Shown here: positions 1-6,425 of the stretch, piece by piece
Position numbering within the stretch: position 1 is the stretch's first letter
How the letters are laid out: every line of letters starts with the position of its first letter
Source: Pseudomonadota bacterium
GTDB taxonomy: Bacteria; Pseudomonadota; Alphaproteobacteria; Rhizobiales; Xanthobacteraceae
Assembly (NCBI GenBank): GCA_023405565.1
Contig: JAEXXW010000271.1
Coordinates: 1 to 6,713, forward strand
Length of the DNA: 6,713 nt
Direction of reading: 5' to 3'
Notes under the pieces: generated by a model
Told to the model about the DNA's origin: nothing
Databases searched by the model: none
The model's input: only the letters and a program-made list of their open reading frames with translations
Position numbers and translations under genes: made by a program

Positions 1-1008
1 AGAGACATCATTCGCCTTCCGTGTTTGAGGAATAGATAAAGAGAAGAAACGCTTGAGCCATCCGGCCCAACGAAGGAAACCGCGTGGCAAGCCGACCAGC
101 CCGTCAGGCAGAGCCAGGATTGTCACGATCACCGCTACAGCGAAGCAAAGACCTGACAGAGCCGGATCGATACGTCCCGCGTAAAGCGGCAGCAGCACGA
201 TAAAGAGGCTCCCAATCAGCGCGCCCCATTCCGATGTCTTGCCGCCGATGACCAGCGCGATGATCAGCAATGTCGCAAGTCCAATGGTGAAATTTTCCGG
301 CGCAACATAGCCAACGGCGACCGTGAAGGAGCTGCCGCCAAGACCTGCCAGCAGCGTGCTGTAACCAAAGGCGGCAACCTTGAAATAGGCCACATTGATA
401 CCAAGCGACGTGGCAACCAGTTCATTCTCCTGGATCGCCTGCAAGGCACGGCCGATACGACTGTTACAGATCGCATAGGTGGACGCAAAGGCGAAGACCG
501 TGACGACAAGCGCAACGAAATAGGCCTGCTGCGTGCTGCTAATTCCAAGCCATTCGGGCGGATCGGAAAGCACAACATTGATACCACGCACGCCATTGGT
601 GAGGCCATCGAAATACTTGATCACTTGCGGCGCGACGACGGCAATGGTCAGCGTCAGCGCCGCAAGGAAGTGGCCACTCAAACGCAGTCCGGGAATACCA
701 AGCAGAATGCCGGACACGAGGGCAATCAGGCCCGAGACCGGGAATGTCGCCCAGAAGGGCCACCCATAAGTCTGAACAAGAATCGCTGTCGTGTATGCGC
801 CGACGGCGAAAAAAGCGCCGTTGCCCAGAGCCAGTTGCCCGGTCAGTCCGGTAATGACGACAAGGCCAAGAACTGCAGGCGCATAGGACAACGCCGTTGC
901 CAACTGAAACGTGGCAAAAGAGCCCAGAAAAAATGGCGCACCGATCGCGGTGATGAGCACCAAGGCAAAACCGGCGATCCTCGCCACTGATAAATGCGCG
1001 ATCTTCAT
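1..1008 (-). CDS. livM: Branched-chain amino acid-type ABC transporter permease LivM (3' end cut by window edge)
   Basis: Inner-membrane permease subunit of a HAAT/Liv-type importer, expected to pair with LivH to form the translocation pore. I translated the minus strand from ATG 1008-1006 and found 336 codons with no stop down to base 1, so the C-terminal end is outside the window. The product is very hydrophobic, with about eight to ten membrane segments. Family marks are GLTGQLALGNGAFFAVGAYT (about 54-73), the cytoplasmic coupling segment RIGRALQAIQENELVATSLG (about 184-203), and a C-terminal LPDGLVGLPRG (about 300-310). Full LivM proteins are roughly this long, so only a short tail is probably missing. 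The start overlaps the livH stop as ATGA (1008-1005), which indicates translational coupling; I see no strong ribosome binding site of its own. Substrate class is uncertain because Liv-type systems also carry amides, urea and aromatic or dicarboxylic acids. Confidence 0.93.
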   Translation of the reverse strand, partial: MKIAHLSVARIAGFALVLITAIGAPFFLGSFATFQLATALSYAPAVLGLVVITGLTGQLALGNGAFFAVGAYTTAILVQTYGWPFWATFPVSGLIALVSGILLGIPGLRLSGHFLAALTLTIAVVAPQVIKYFDGLTNGVRGINVVLSDPPEWLGISSTQQAYFVALVVTVFAFASTYAICNSRIGRALQAIQENELVATSLGINVAYFKVAAFGYSTLLAGLGGSSFTVAVGYVAPENFTIGLATLLIIALVIGGKTSEWGALIGSLFIVLLPLYAGRIDPALSGLCFAVAVIVTILALPDGLVGLPRGFLRWAGWLKRFFSLSIPQTRKANDVS

Positions 1009-1880
1009 ACGCGCACCGACTTGATCTGACCAAACAGTCCTTGTGGACGCAAAGTCAGAGCTGCAATGATCAGGATGAGCGGCACACATGCGCGCAAATC
1101 GGATCCGACAAGATAGCTGCCTGCGAGATTCTCAAGCACCCCGATCCCGAGGCCGGCGATGATAGCGCCCGCAGCACTATCGAGACCACCCACCGTCGCC
1201 GCTGCGATTGAGAAGATGATGATTCCCTGCATGACATTCGGATCGAGAAACAGGCGCGGCGTCACGAGAACACCTGCGAGGCAGCCCAAGGCTGCCGCTA
1301 ATCCCCAGCCTAGCCCGAGCATCGTACCGGGATTGATACCGAGCAGCCGGCACGACTCCCGGTTGGATACGGCCGCTCGCATCATCAAACCCAGTTTGGT
1401 ATGAACAAACAAGAGATGCAGGAGCAAGCAGATCAGCAGCAGCACTGCGAGAGTGCCCAGCATCTGGTAATTCAATGTCGTACCGGCCACCTTGAAGAGG
1501 CCCTCCGGAAATAACGCTGGCATACGCTGAACCTGATAAGACCAGATCAGGCCCGCAGCGCTGTTGATGCCGATGAACAATCCAAGCATGAGAACGACAG
1601 CTGTGAGCGGCCGCCGCGCGGCAGCACCGCGAAACAGGGTTCGATCGATCAGCATGCCAGCGGCAAAAGACAGCGCCATGGCGAGGGCCACGGCCACAGC
1701 AACTGGCAATCCAGCATTCAAGGCCGTGAAACATATATAGGTCGAAAACATAGCAATTTCGCCCTGCGCGAAATTGATCAGGCCCGTCGAACGATGAACC
1801 AAAACAAGAGCCAGGGCTAAAGCGGCATAGATCGCGCCGCTTTCCAGTCCATCGAGAACTTGTTGCACAAATTCAGCCAT
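1005..1880 (-). CDS. livH: Branched-chain amino acid-type ABC transporter permease LivH
   Basis: Inner-membrane permease of the same importer, 291 aa, a normal LivH length. The sequence is mostly hydrophobic with about eight membrane segments. Family signatures are STGLINFAQGEIAMF (31-45), the coupling-helix region RAAVSNRESCRLLGINPG (168-185), the GGLDSAAGAIIAG stretch (231-243) near the last helices, and the terminal LRPQGLFG (277-284). ATG 1880 lies 3 bases after the livF stop, with a modest GGA/GAG-rich stretch ahead of it, and the 3' end overlaps livM by four bases. What is seen is family membership; the role as LivM's partner follows from the family and gene order. The transported compound cannot be read from the permease. 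Confidence 0.96.
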   Translation of the reverse strand: MAEFVQQVLDGLESGAIYAALALALVLVHRSTGLINFAQGEIAMFSTYICFTALNAGLPVAVAVALAMALSFAAGMLIDRTLFRGAAARRPLTAVVLMLGLFIGINSAAGLIWSYQVQRMPALFPEGLFKVAGTTLNYQMLGTLAVLLLICLLLHLLFVHTKLGLMMRAAVSNRESCRLLGINPGTMLGLGWGLAAALGCLAGVLVTPRLFLDPNVMQGIIIFSIAAATVGGLDSAAGAIIAGLGIGVLENLAGSYLVGSDLRACVPLILIIAALTLRPQGLFGQIKSVRV

Positions 1881-1883
1881 GTC

Positions 1884-2594
1884 TCACATTCCGAGATAGA
1901 CGCGACGGATTTGATCATCATTCACGACATCCGAGGCAGGACCACTGGTGATGATCGATCCAGCCTCGATAACATACGCCATGCTTGCAATTCTCAGTGA
2001 CAACGCCGCATTTTGTTCGACGACAAGCATGGTCAATGCACGCTCGGCCCGGAGCCTGTTGAGCGCACTAAAGATCTCGTCCGTCAGACGCGGAGCGAGA
2101 CCAAGCGACGGCTCATCGAGCAGCAAAAGCTTCGGTGCCGCCATGATTGCCCGGCTGATGGCGAGCATTTGCTGTTCGCCGCCCGACAAGCTCCCGGCAA
2201 GCTGTTGTCGACGCTCCTTCAATCTCGGGAACAGATCGAATACCATCTCCATATCGCGCTGGATGCCGACGCGATCGCGGCGATGCACGCTTCCCAGAGC
2301 CAGATTGTCGGAAACAGTCAAATCGCTGAAGGTGCCACGGCCCTGCGGGACGTGACCTATTCCAGCACGAGCGATTCGCTCTGGAGACCAGCCAGAGATC
2401 TCATCTCGCCCAAAACGGATCATGCCCCGCCGCCAGATGAGACCTGAAATCGCACGCAATGTCGTGGTCTTGCCCGCGCCGTTCACGCCGAGAATGACGC
2501 ACGCCTCCCCAGCCGGAACGTCAAGATTTACGTCGCGCAGCACAGTGACGGGCCCATAACCTGCGAACAATCGTTCGATATGCAAATCGCTCAT
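1884..2594 (-). CDS. livF: Branched-chain amino acid-type ABC transporter ATP-binding protein LivF
   Basis: Cytoplasmic ATPase of 236 aa that energises the importer together with LivG. All nucleotide-binding motifs are present: Walker A GVNGAGKT (36-43), Q-loop glutamine in HVPQGRG (Q84), ABC signature LSGGEQQ (136-142), and Walker B LLLLDEP with catalytic Glu161 (156-162). The switch position reads VVEQN (191-195) with Gln194 where most ABC ATPases have His; this is normal for LivF and separates it from LivG. HVPQGRGTF and the short C-terminus after ASMAYVIEAG are also LivF-like. The start ATG overlaps the livG stop as ATGA (2594-2591), and livH begins 3 bases after its stop, so it is an internal operon gene. 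Confidence 0.97.
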   Translation of the reverse strand: MSDLHIERLFAGYGPVTVLRDVNLDVPAGEACVILGVNGAGKTTTLRAISGLIWRRGMIRFGRDEISGWSPERIARAGIGHVPQGRGTFSDLTVSDNLALGSVHRRDRVGIQRDMEMVFDLFPRLKERRQQLAGSLSGGEQQMLAISRAIMAAPKLLLLDEPSLGLAPRLTDEIFSALNRLRAERALTMLVVEQNAALSLRIASMAYVIEAGSIITSGPASDVVNDDQIRRVYLGM

Positions 2595-3409
2595 GCTGAC
2601 GATCCGAAATAAACGGCTGCAACATCTGCGTTGTTCTGAACGTCATTCGGCGCGCCATCAGCAAGCACCGCGCCCTGACTCAAAACGACAACATGCGTGC
2701 AAAGCTCCATGACAAGGCGCATGTGATGCTCAACGAGTAGAAGTGTCAGTTGGCGCTCCCTCCGCAGCCGTCGGATCAAATCACCCAGTTCGGCCACCTC
2801 CCCATGGCTCAAACCGCCGGCCGGCTCATCGAGCATGAGCAATTGCGGCGATGACATTAGCGCGCGGGCGATCTCGATTCTCTTCAATGTGCCGTAGGGC
2901 AAAATTCCGGTTTGTTGCGCTGCAATGTCGGCAAGCCCAACCTCGTTCAGACATTTCAAAGCCTGCGTACGCAAGTCTTGTTCTTCGCGGCGAACCCACG
3001 GCATCCGCAGTGCGGTTGAGAAAAATCCCCCCGATGACACGGAGTGACCACCGAGCTGAACATTTTCGAGAACGGATAGCTCGCCATAAAGGCCGATATT
3101 CTGAAAGGTCCGGCTGATACCGAGATTGACGATCTGATAGGTTGGAACGTCCTGCAGGGATTGTCCTCGAAAGCAAATTTGACCGCCACTGATCGGAACA
3201 AGCCCGTTAATGCAGTTGAACAGCGTTGTCTTCCCGGCCCCATTGGGCCCGATGAGCCCACAGATCTCCCCGGCGTTTACCTTGAAGCTCACATCCCGTA
3301 GCGCACCAATGCCATCAAACCAGACATTAACGTTGGATACATCGAGTATTGTCGCCTTATCGGCAGAAACTGCGGGGCTCAGCATATGGGATTGAGCCGA
3401 CGCGCTCAT
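2591..3409 (-). CDS. livG: Branched-chain amino acid-type ABC transporter ATP-binding protein LivG
   Basis: Cytoplasmic ATPase and first gene of the importer operon. Numbering here counts from the TTG at 3415; subtract 2 for the ATG at 3409. Motifs are Walker A GPNGAGKT (56-63), Q-loop SRTFQN (Q105), signature-region LPYGTLKRIEIARAL (172-186), Walker B LLMLDEP (192-198) and switch His in VEHHM (H230). The signature lacks LSGGQ, but LivG proteins normally have a degenerate PYG-type signature, so this is not evidence of inactivity. I prefer ATG 3409 (272 aa). A TTG two codons upstream (274 aa) is possible, with a weak GAG 4 nt before it, and an ATG at 3385 is less likely because conserved sequence begins soon after and no Shine-Dalgarno precedes it. 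The gene stop overlaps the livF start by four bases. Transcription probably starts near 3707. Confidence 0.95.
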   Translation of the reverse strand: MSASAQSHMLSPAVSADKATILDVSNVNVWFDGIGALRDVSFKVNAGEICGLIGPNGAGKTTLFNCINGLVPISGGQICFRGQSLQDVPTYQIVNLGISRTFQNIGLYGELSVLENVQLGGHSVSSGGFFSTALRMPWVRREEQDLRTQALKCLNEVGLADIAAQQTGILPYGTLKRIEIARALMSSPQLLMLDEPAGGLSHGEVAELGDLIRRLRRERQLTLLLVEHHMRLVMELCTHVVVLSQGAVLADGAPNDVQNNADVAAVYFGSSA

Positions 3410-3438
3410 GGACAAGTCGCTCGCGAAGGAAGTGATTG

Positions 3439-3448
3439 CGTTGCAACG
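3439..3448. promoter_or_regulatory. 10-bp perfect palindrome upstream of livG, possible operator
   Basis: The bases cgttgcaacg form a perfect palindrome about 30 bp before the livG ATG, inside the predicted transcribed leader. TTGC/GCAA half-sites are common in operators of MarR-type and other winged-helix regulators. Operator function is inference; a 10-bp palindrome can occur by chance. Confidence 0.3.
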
Positions 3449-3713
3449 ACAAGAGCAGTGGGCACAATGGAAACAGGCAGCAGGCGCCCCCTCGATTGCT
3501 CGGCGCTACGCTCCTGCCTGGCTATAAAATGGCAGTTTGCCTTTGGCAGAGAGACAGCGTCATTCTGGCCTCTGCGCGATTTGCTCATGGGGCCACCAAT
3601 CGATCCGAGCCCCGACAATTTGAGGTCCGGCAACAAACGTCTCGAATTCTTCCGCGGCAGATCAAACAAAGTGTTTGGCATGTTCTCGCGTCATGCATCG
3701 TATTTATAGATAT

Positions 3714-3743
3714 ATTATAGGTATTATTTCGTTATCTTATCAA
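3714..3743 (-). promoter_or_regulatory. Sigma70-type promoter for the livGFHM operon
   Basis: Read on the minus strand, there is a -35 TTGATA (3743-3738), an 18-bp spacer and a perfect -10 TATAAT (3719-3714). This is the best promoter match I found in the window and lies in its most AT-rich patch. It points toward livG. Transcription would start near 3707, leaving a leader of about 300 nt before the livG ATG. The hexamers are seen; promoter activity is inferred. Confidence 0.6.
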
Positions 3744-3937
3744 GATCATTTTATTACCAAATATGGGTTCAAAGCAGGCCGTTTAGCCTCCCAAATTCCC
3801 ATTCTGTGAAAAAAAGCGGCAACGAACGCTCAAGCTCGAGGCGAGCGACGTCGAGAAAACTGATGCCGATTGGCAAATTAGATGTCGCCCGGCATGGGTC
3901 TTTCTTGAACACCAACAAAGCGCATGAATCGGGATAT

Positions 3938-3952
3938 GATCTCGATGAGATC
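3938..3952. repeat. Inverted repeat gatctc-gat-gagatc upstream of the regulator
   Basis: Perfect 6-bp arms, gatctc (3938-3943) and gagatc (3947-3952), are separated by 3 bases. A good -10-like hexamer, tatgat (3935-3940), overlaps the left arm, but I find no matching -35 at a normal distance. The repeat lies about 65 bp before the regulator ATG and is a plausible operator half of the repeat cluster that follows. Confidence 0.4.
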
Positions 3953-3983
3953 GATATCGTGACCAATATTTTATCGATATCGA
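3950..3983. promoter_or_regulatory. Paired atcgatatcg palindromic sites, candidate operator of the MarR-like regulator
   Basis: The decamer atcgatatcg occurs twice, at 3950-3959 and 3973-3982, 23 bp apart start to start (about two helical turns). The second copy extends to a perfect 10-bp palindrome, tcgatatcga (3974-3983); the first has an 8-bp palindromic core. The pair lies 34-67 bp before the regulator start. Two like palindromes on nearly the same face of the helix, beside a winged-helix regulator gene, suggest autoregulation. No experiment is implied, and the sequence is locally AT/GATC-rich, which raises the chance of coincidence. Confidence 0.45.
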
Positions 3984-4005
3984 CTTGATAATTTATACGC
4001 AAAGT

Positions 4006-4012
4006 GGAAGGA
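4006..4012 (+). promoter_or_regulatory. Ribosome binding site of the MarR-like regulator
   Basis: The bases ggaagga end 4 nt before ATG 4017. This fixes the regulator start at 4017 rather than at the internal ATG at codon 7. Confidence 0.7.
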
Positions 4013-4016
4013 TAAC

Positions 4017-4574
4017 ATGAAGAGGACCACGCCGATGCTGTCAGAGCGCGAACAGCCGCTACACGACAAGCTGCGTCAACCCATCGTTTCGTCAGCTCAT
4101 CTGGCGGCGGGGAGTTCGCCCGCTTTGTCAGAGCTGGAATACGGATTGATTTTGGCCGTGCATGCCTTTGACCGTTGGATCGTGCGTTGCATGGCAGCAG
4201 CAGGACTCCCCAACCTCTCGCCGATTGAAGTGCTCATTCTTCACATTGTGCGTCATCGTGATCGCGCAAAACGCTTTGCCGATATTTCACTCATCCTCGA
4301 TATCGAAGAGACGCATGTGATCTCCTATGCGCTACGCAAGCTTGAGGCGGCTGGCCTGGTCAAGACGCGGCGTGAGGGGAAAGAAAAAGTCGTTTCAGCG
4401 ACTGCGGCCGGGGTCAACCTGTGCAGTCGATATTCCGACGTTCGCGAGCAATTGCTGGTCAAACCACTTCGGTCATCCGGGCCATCAGAACCGGCCCTGT
4501 CGGAAGTGGGGGAAATGCTTCGCGCAGTATCCGGCTATTATAATCAGGCAGCGCGATCTGCCGCCACGGTCTGA
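4017..4574 (+). CDS. MarR-like winged-helix transcriptional regulator
   Basis: A 185-aa cytoplasmic DNA-binding protein, probably dimeric, with a MarR-type winged helix at about 68-135. In order: an unconserved, probably disordered N-terminus (1-38); a helix with ELEYGLILAVHAFDRWIVRCMAA (39-61) that likely dimerises; LSPIEVLILHIVRHRDRAKRFADISLIL (67-94); the recognition-helix region ETHVISYALRKLEAAGLV (98-115); a wing KTRREGKEKVVSATAAG (116-132); then a C-terminal helical stretch and tail. It resembles the predicted MarR-type regulators grouped as COG5631, a match from memory. It is slightly longer than typical MarR proteins (about 140-170 aa) because of the N-terminus. It is transcribed away from livG and toward the flavoprotein gene, 138 bases upstream of that gene's preferred start. 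Palindromic sites just upstream suggest it binds its own promoter; control of the importer and flavoprotein genes is inferred. Its ligand is unknown. Confidence 0.85.
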   Translation: MKRTTPMLSEREQPLHDKLRQPIVSSAHLAAGSSPALSELEYGLILAVHAFDRWIVRCMAAAGLPNLSPIEVLILHIVRHRDRAKRFADISLILDIEETHVISYALRKLEAAGLVKTRREGKEKVVSATAAGVNLCSRYSDVREQLLVKPLRSSGPSEPALSEVGEMLRAVSGYYNQAARSAATV

Positions 4575-4701
4575 AGGAGCGTTGGTGTTTGTCGGCTGTA
4601 ACAACGATCGGTCTGATGACGTTTGTCGATAGCAAAATGGAATACTGAACACAGGTTACGGGCCAAAGGAGCTTCACTCGATGAAAATGCCGCTTCCCGA
4701 T

Positions 4702-4706
4702 GGAGA
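4702..4706 (+). promoter_or_regulatory. Ribosome binding site that places the flavoprotein start at GTG 4713
   Basis: The bases ggaga end 6 nt before GTG 4713, an ideal spacing. The in-frame TTG at 4623 has no recognisable Shine-Dalgarno ahead of it, and the 30 residues it would add look unlike the family. Hence the shorter protein is preferred. Confidence 0.65.
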
Positions 4707-4712
4707 CAACGT

Positions 4713-6425
4713 GTGACAAGTCCGTCTGATCTCGTGCATCTTGAGACCGATGTATTGATCGTCGGTGCCGGCGCTGCGGGCATGGCCGCAGCGCTATCAG
4801 CGGCGGATAATGGGGCCCGGGTTATTTTGGCAGATCGCAGCCTCATCGGCCGCAGCGGCGCGACGATCATGGCGCAGATGACGGTCGCTGTAGCGCTTGG
4901 TTCTGAAACGCCCGACCACTGGGAACACCATCTGGCAGATACACTGACCGCCGGTCGTGGTCTATGCGATGCCAATCTCGCCACCCTGGTTTGCGAGCAG
5001 GGACCAGCCGCCATTCGTCAGCTTGACGAATGGCGTGTTGGTTGGGCCCGCAAGCCGGACGGCAGCATTACGCAGACGCAGGCACCAGGACATGATCGGC
5101 CGCGCTGCGTATATGTCGACTTTCTTTCAACCGGCCCGGCTGTCTCCAAGACATTGCGGGGGCGCGTCTTGCGGCAGGACCGAGTGACGCGTATCGGCGA
5201 TCTCTATCTCACGGATTTGATCGTGACCAACGAGGGCGTGGCTGGGGCAACCGGTTTTTCGGTCGCCGATGGCCGGCCGATTGCGATCGAGGCCAAAGCC
5301 GTCATCCTCGCAACCGGTGGGCTGACCAAGCTTTATCGACGAAACAGCGCATCCGCCAATATGGGAGGAGATGGCCATGCGCTGGCGCTACGCGCAGGCG
5401 CCGAGCTCATGGATATGGAGTTCGTGCAATTCTTCCCGATCGGCCATCTGGCGCCACGTCTCGTGGGCATGGATCCGATCATGTGGGATCCGTTTCGTTA
5501 TAAATTGGGCGGCCGCCTGCTCAATTCCGAGATGCGCGAGTTCGTAAACGACTATGGCGCCGAAGAGAGCGGACGCTATGTGGTGACGCGTGACAAAGCC
5601 ACGCACGCCATTCTCAAGGAAGTCCAGGCGGGTCGCGGCTCACCAGCGGGCGGCGCCTATTTGAGCTTCCAGCATATCCCCGAAGAAAAGCTGCGCGAAG
5701 CATTCGGCCCCGTCATTGATCGACTTGCAGCAAACGGCATCGATCTTGGAAAGATGCCGGTCGAGGTCGCACCGATTGCTCACTATCACATGGGAGGCGT
5801 CAGAATTGATCCTTCCATGGAAACGCGAGTACCGAACCTGTTCGCTGCAGGGGAACTTGTCGCGGGCGCGAATGGCGCCAATCGCTTGTCAGGTAATGCC
5901 ATTACCGAAGCCCTGGTCTTTGGACGGATTGCCGGCGAGTCTGCAGCTGCCCGCACAGCGAATATGACGCAGCGCAGTTGGCAAGACAAACTGGCCCGTC
6001 AGCATCTGGAGATCGTATATGCCTCCGAGCCGCGGTCCGATCTGAACCTTGCCGGTGTCATTGCCGAAATGCAGAGCGTGATGGCTGATTTTGTGGGGCC
6101 GTTCCGAACCAAGGAAGGTCTGCAACATGCTCTTGAACGGCTGGCTTCGATGAAATCACACATTGGAGCCACTCCTCCGGAAAGCCCGGGCAACTATAAT
6201 CTGGGACGGATCGATTGGTTCGATCTGCGTTCCATGTTGCTGGTTGCGGAAGTCGTTACGCGCGCCGCTCTCCTGCGTACGGAAAGCCGCGGGGCCCATC
6301 AAAGGGACGATTTTCCAGGACTCGACGACAGCTGGGTGCTGCACCAGACGGTTGCCCTGCGCGGCAATGAACTTCAGTTCGGTCGTACGCCCGTTTATGG
6401 AAATACCGTTTCGGAGGTCGCGTAA
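4713..6425 (+). CDS. FAD-dependent succinate dehydrogenase/fumarate reductase-family flavoprotein, atypical active site
   Basis: Flavoprotein of 570 aa from GTG 4713 (600 aa if TTG 4623 is used), a normal family length. The FAD-binding Rossmann motif is TDVLIVGAGAAGMAAAL (12-28, with G18, G20, G23). Further marks are GHDRPR (126-131), ILATGG (198-203), AHYHMGG (356-362), the second FAD segment LFAAGELVAGANGANRLSGN (376-395), and the C-terminal ESRGAHQRDDFPG (524-536). Against E. coli FrdA aligned by eye, Arg293 (TRDK), His357 and Arg391 match catalytic or substrate-binding Arg287, His355 and Arg390. The covalent-FAD His is absent (RSGAT, 47-51), His232 is replaced by Phe241 (VQFFP), and TEGxRGEGG becomes DPFRYKLGG (259-267). 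It has no signal peptide or membrane segment, so it is probably cytoplasmic with non-covalent FAD. Its stop overlaps the next gene's start by one base, which argues for a two-subunit enzyme. I expect redox chemistry on a small carboxylated compound; the substrate is unknown. Confidence 0.9.
   Translation: MTSPSDLVHLETDVLIVGAGAAGMAAALSAADNGARVILADRSLIGRSGATIMAQMTVAVALGSETPDHWEHHLADTLTAGRGLCDANLATLVCEQGPAAIRQLDEWRVGWARKPDGSITQTQAPGHDRPRCVYVDFLSTGPAVSKTLRGRVLRQDRVTRIGDLYLTDLIVTNEGVAGATGFSVADGRPIAIEAKAVILATGGLTKLYRRNSASANMGGDGHALALRAGAELMDMEFVQFFPIGHLAPRLVGMDPIMWDPFRYKLGGRLLNSEMREFVNDYGAEESGRYVVTRDKATHAILKEVQAGRGSPAGGAYLSFQHIPEEKLREAFGPVIDRLAANGIDLGKMPVEVAPIAHYHMGGVRIDPSMETRVPNLFAAGELVAGANGANRLSGNAITEALVFGRIAGESAAARTANMTQRSWQDKLARQHLEIVYASEPRSDLNLAGVIAEMQSVMADFVGPFRTKEGLQHALERLASMKSHIGATPPESPGNYNLGRIDWFDLRSMLLVAEVVTRAALLRTESRGAHQRDDFPGLDDSWVLHQTVALRGNELQFGRTPVYGNTVSEVA
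6413..6417 (+). promoter_or_regulatory. Ribosome binding site of the iron-sulfur subunit gene
   Basis: The bases ggagg lie inside the 3' end of the flavoprotein gene, 7 nt before ATG 6425. This is a strong site and supports coupled production of the two subunits. Confidence 0.75.

Larger units (their letters stand above)
3410..4016. other. Divergent intergenic region between the importer operon and the regulator
   Basis: About 600 bases without a gene I can support. It is long for a divergent promoter region. The middle, about 3700-3765, is distinctly AT-rich compared with its flanks and holds a good minus-strand promoter. Nearer livG there is a 10-bp palindrome, and nearer the regulator a cluster of palindromes and repeats. 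Several short frames are open here (minus 3681-3406, minus 4002-3769, plus 3806-3988), but none has a recognisable protein, a convincing ribosome binding site or clear coding character. I see no tRNA-like fold and no clear intrinsic terminator. Confidence 0.7.

Noticed and set aside
264..1033. Several open frames on both strands (for example minus 264-608, minus 539-1033, plus 533-769, plus 625-990)
   Set aside because: They are out-of-frame shadows of livM, which explains the whole stretch with a conserved membrane protein. Their translations show no family features.
2866..2900. livG ABC signature lacks LSGGQ (reads LPYGTLKRI)
   Set aside because: A degenerate PYG-type signature is usual for LivG proteins, and Walker A, Walker B and the switch His are intact, so this does not suggest an inactive ATPase.
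3386..3720. Plus-strand frames of 94-107 codons across the livG start and leader
   Set aside because: They run into or over the livG 5' end in antisense, have no family resemblance, and lie in a region better explained as the livG leader.
3763..3803. Possible hairpin with outer arms atggg and cccat and inner ggc/gcc
   Set aside because: The stem is short and interrupted, the loop is large and no T-run follows, so it is not a credible terminator.
3769..4002. Minus-strand 77-codon and plus-strand 60-codon (3806-3988) frames before the regulator
   Set aside because: No recognisable domain and no good ribosome binding site; they overlap the repeat cluster and each other on opposite strands. I treat the stretch as control DNA, though a decayed gene remnant is not excluded.
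4589..4617. Possible promoter TTGTCG-17-TCTGAT between the regulator and flavoprotein genes
   Set aside because: Each hexamer matches the consensus at only 4 of 6 positions, and read-through from the regulator promoter is enough to explain expression.
4985..5606. Antisense and alternate frames inside the flavoprotein gene
   Set aside because: They are by-products of GC-rich coding DNA. The main frame is continuous and conserved throughout.
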